Shown here: in pieces, positions 63,201 to 64,000 of the stretch
Numbering within the stretch: position 1 is the first letter of the stretch
Layout: each line of letters starts with the position of its first letter
From: Bacteroidales bacterium UBA6431
GTDB lineage: Bacteria > Bacteroidota > Bacteroidia > Bacteroidales > UBA932
Length of the DNA: 64,000 bases
NCBI GenBank assembly: GCA_002439095.1
Contig: DJOT01000043.1
Location: 87,773 to 151,772, forward strand
Direction of reading: 5' to 3'
Program-made: the position numbers and the translations under genes
Notes under the pieces: generated by a model
The model's input: only the letters and a program-made list of their open reading frames with translations
What the model was told of the DNA's origin: nothing
Databases searched by the model: none

Positions 63201-63686
63201 GCCGGTGGACACGGTTTCGGCAAACTCGGAGAGGAATACATTGTGCACAATGCCTACATAGACGCCTGCTGCAACTCATACTGGGATCTTCTGAAAGCAT
63301 TCGAGAAAGGCTGGTTCAGCAACCTGTCACTTTCGGGCAACATAGGCGGGGTCATCTGGAGCCATCTTCTCTTCCACGAGAAATACAAGGACTTCGTGGA
63401 CATCTATGAGGGAGGGTTCATGCACTCGCGCGGAGTCTTCCGCTCGGAGTACAACAGCTGCATGAACAACTGCATCCCGTACTACAGCACCATCAGCCGT
63501 GAGCTGATAGTCCGCAGGATAAAGTCTTACGCCGGCGAAGAATTCAGTTTCGAGGACTTTGCAGACCTCGACAATATAGACGGGCGGCCGACGGTCACAT
63601 CATCAAGCCTTTCCGAAGGCAGCACCCCTGCCGCAACATACCGGCATGCCCCGGTCATGGCCGGCAAACGCCCATCAATCAAATAG
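60231..63686 (+). CDS. Mosaic surface lipoprotein: fimbrillin-like, BspA-type LRR, BACON and M64 metallopeptidase parts
   Basis: 1151 residues, lipobox LASC (Cys17). Order of parts: a fimbrillin-like domain at about 25-305 (DKDEIGVYIVDYDN, WKDKQTHIDVYGYYPYG, SDFLWGKVTDVAP, ending ITEWENDP), a linker, about 12 LRR_5/BspA-type repeats at about 395-720 (LPDSITKIGQYAFGKCENL, LPEGIKHLGENVFGSCSGF), a BACON-type Ig domain at about 735-820 (EGDWTVESKPDWVNLSPSEGSGKSS), and an IgA-peptidase-like M64 domain at about 835-1130 with ILLGDGYSAKDI-like start and the zinc motif HEAGGHGFGKLGEEY (His989, Glu990, His994). A surface-bound protease carrying its own adhesive repeats is the natural reading. Note one extra residue inside the HExxH-type motif. 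Confidence 0.82.
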   Translation: MKKAIIVLSAALALASCGLSDPLSQPGIPEESGGKISLGGEIDQIYLTRASDSGFADKDEIGVYIVDYDNAAPGTLQSSGNRADNVKHTFDEASYKWVPAKDIYWKDKQTHIDVYGYYPYGNVSDVDNYTFTVSSDQRSTPRDGELGGYEKSDFLWGKVTDVAPTDKLIKISFHHRMAGIKISLTEGEGFADGEWASAGKNVLITGTRLQASANLAAGEVHATGDAGTGYIIPQIKGDEYRAVVAPQQIAAGTQLLAISVEGRTYKFSREETTELNSGKQHNFTISVNKKPDGDFEFSLAGQSITEWENDPISHDGTAKEYIVVNVETAGTLDECLKTAGKEASKVKNLKLTGTINARDFAVMKYWMTSLSSLNLKEVNIARCESGSLEYSESGFNTDYWYNGNETGELPSSALSDKNTLLHLILPDSITKIGQYAFGKCENLSGSLIIPEGVTSIEATAFYECRSLTSLSLPMSLKYIGENVFHNCGFTCELLLPENLEHIGSMAFYSCTGLYGSLNLPEGIKHLGENVFGSCSGFSGSLSIPDGLTTIGSGTFGTCYGLDGSLTLPDNLTSIGSYAFGGTSFTGELVLPEGLLSIGSGAFNGCKFSGRLALPEGLQVISDEAFYGTERLSGTLFIPEDVVSIGKSAFVNSGIESVVLPANLEVIKDGAFYNCFNLSRIVCKSEIPPYIMNGAFDGVSKENFTVEVPESAVAQYRTAPGWNEFKRISAYRNLSVSPAMLSALNSKATRNLMLYSEGDWTVESKPDWVNLSPSEGSGKSSISLEFSQKPSGAPREGEVVFKLKDKDYRTACKVSQYDFNHAEDEILTIQTASKGPGINIVLLGDGYSAKDISEGKLLSDINEAAGHFFSIEPYKTYKEYFNVYAGISVSPESGVGGVNTIVYNRFNTTAKDGGVLGGRNGTEDLLEILRYALKAPTVNEGNLAQTLTVIIPNTAEYGGTTYLFDDGTAISYCPKSSRAYPYDFRGIIQHEAGGHGFGKLGEEYIVHNAYIDACCNSYWDLLKAFEKGWFSNLSLSGNIGGVIWSHLLFHEKYKDFVDIYEGGFMHSRGVFRSEYNSCMNNCIPYYSTISRELIVRRIKSYAGEEFSFEDFADLDNIDGRPTVTSSSLSEGSTPAATYRHAPVMAGKRPSIK

Positions 63687-63695
63687 TCAACAACT

Positions 63696-64000
63696 ATGAA
63701 AAAATTACTATATCTGTCACTGCTCCTGCTCGCCGCAGCCTGCTCCAAGACCGGAAAGGACGAACTCTCCGTCCGGTTCAACCTCAGATATCCGGGGCAG
63801 ACCAGGGTAAGCGGAGCCTCTTTTGAGAGCGGGGACGTAACCGGACTGTATATGACAGAGTACAGTTCGGGCGTTGCCCTGCCTCTTATGATTTCCGGCA
63901 ATGCTGCGAACAACGCCGCCCTCACTTTCGACGGCAGCCTCTGGACAGCAAGTCCCAAAGTATTCTGGGACAAGGGGATGAAATACGATGCCTACGGCTA
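63696..64000 (+). CDS. Fimbrillin-like lipoprotein, 5' part (runs off the window)
   Basis: The first 101 codons are seen. Lipoprotein signal MKKLLYLSLLLLAAC (Cys15), then VRFNLRYPGQTRVSGASFESGDVTGLYMTE, LTFDGSLWTASPKVFWDKGMKYDAYG, which is the fimbrillin-like pattern of the two preceding genes. It starts 9 bases after the mosaic peptidase gene, so the surface-protein operon continues beyond the window. Confidence 0.7.
   Translation, partial: MKKLLYLSLLLLAAACSKTGKDELSVRFNLRYPGQTRVSGASFESGDVTGLYMTEYSSGVALPLMISGNAANNAALTFDGSLWTASPKVFWDKGMKYDAYG

Overview
The window looks like the chromosome of a gut-type Bacteroidales (phylum Bacteroidota). The grounds are: many lipoproteins with short SC or GC lipoboxes, Bacteroidetes-specific families (fimbrillin-like lipoproteins, Porin_10, DUF5020, C25 peptidases, ExbB-X-ExbD-ExbD), promoters matching the TAnnTTTG -7 element instead of sigma-70 boxes, a moderately high GC core, and dense operons with ATGA or TGATG overlaps. 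I cannot fix the genus. No rRNA, tRNA, CRISPR array or transposase was recognised, and no gene-free stretch exceeds about 200 bases.

Layout. 1-7245: an outer-membrane barrel end, two paralogous C25 (gingipain-like) peptidases, a papain-fold C1 peptidase and a short HmuY-like lipoprotein, closed by a strong terminator. 7278-11876: a phosphate-porin-like barrel, a lamin-tail lipoprotein, two CYTH or CYTH-like proteins and a DASS/SLC13 transporter, which reads as a phosphate or polyphosphate-related operon. 11887-14100 (minus): a GH3 glucosidase lipoprotein. 14182-21170: a lipoprotein, an RND efflux system (adaptor, pump, TolC) and MscS. 21165-23497: a TauE-like exporter (minus), a GH105 hydrolase, and the beheaded start of another secreted-protein gene.

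23427-35433 is the accessory part, visibly richer in A/T. It holds three AAA/DUF4143 ATPases, an AbiE type IV toxin-antitoxin pair whose toxin is frameshifted, and a single-chain type ISP restriction-modification enzyme of 1635 residues. Core genes (a YbaK deacylase, and an AmgK/MurU-type muramate recycling pair) are interleaved with it. All three ATPase genes carry a pair of near-identical repeats at the promoter, each pair with its own sequence, and the AbiE operon has an inverted pair in the same place. This shared architecture is the most unusual signal in the window.

36218-55373 is housekeeping: a purine salvage set (apt, Tsx-like channel, AzgA-like permease), a large porin, an MltF-like transglycosylase, PepO, a lone LolE-like permease, an rRNA methyltransferase cluster on the minus strand, Nudix, queA, dprA, tatD, ansA and an ExbB-X-ExbD-ExbD proton-channel operon. 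55398-58174 has asnS, udk and a TonB-like protein. 58228-64000 is a surface lipoprotein cluster: a leucine-rich-repeat lipoprotein, fimbrillin-like proteins and a 1151-residue mosaic that joins fimbrillin-like, BspA-type repeat, BACON and M64 metallopeptidase segments.
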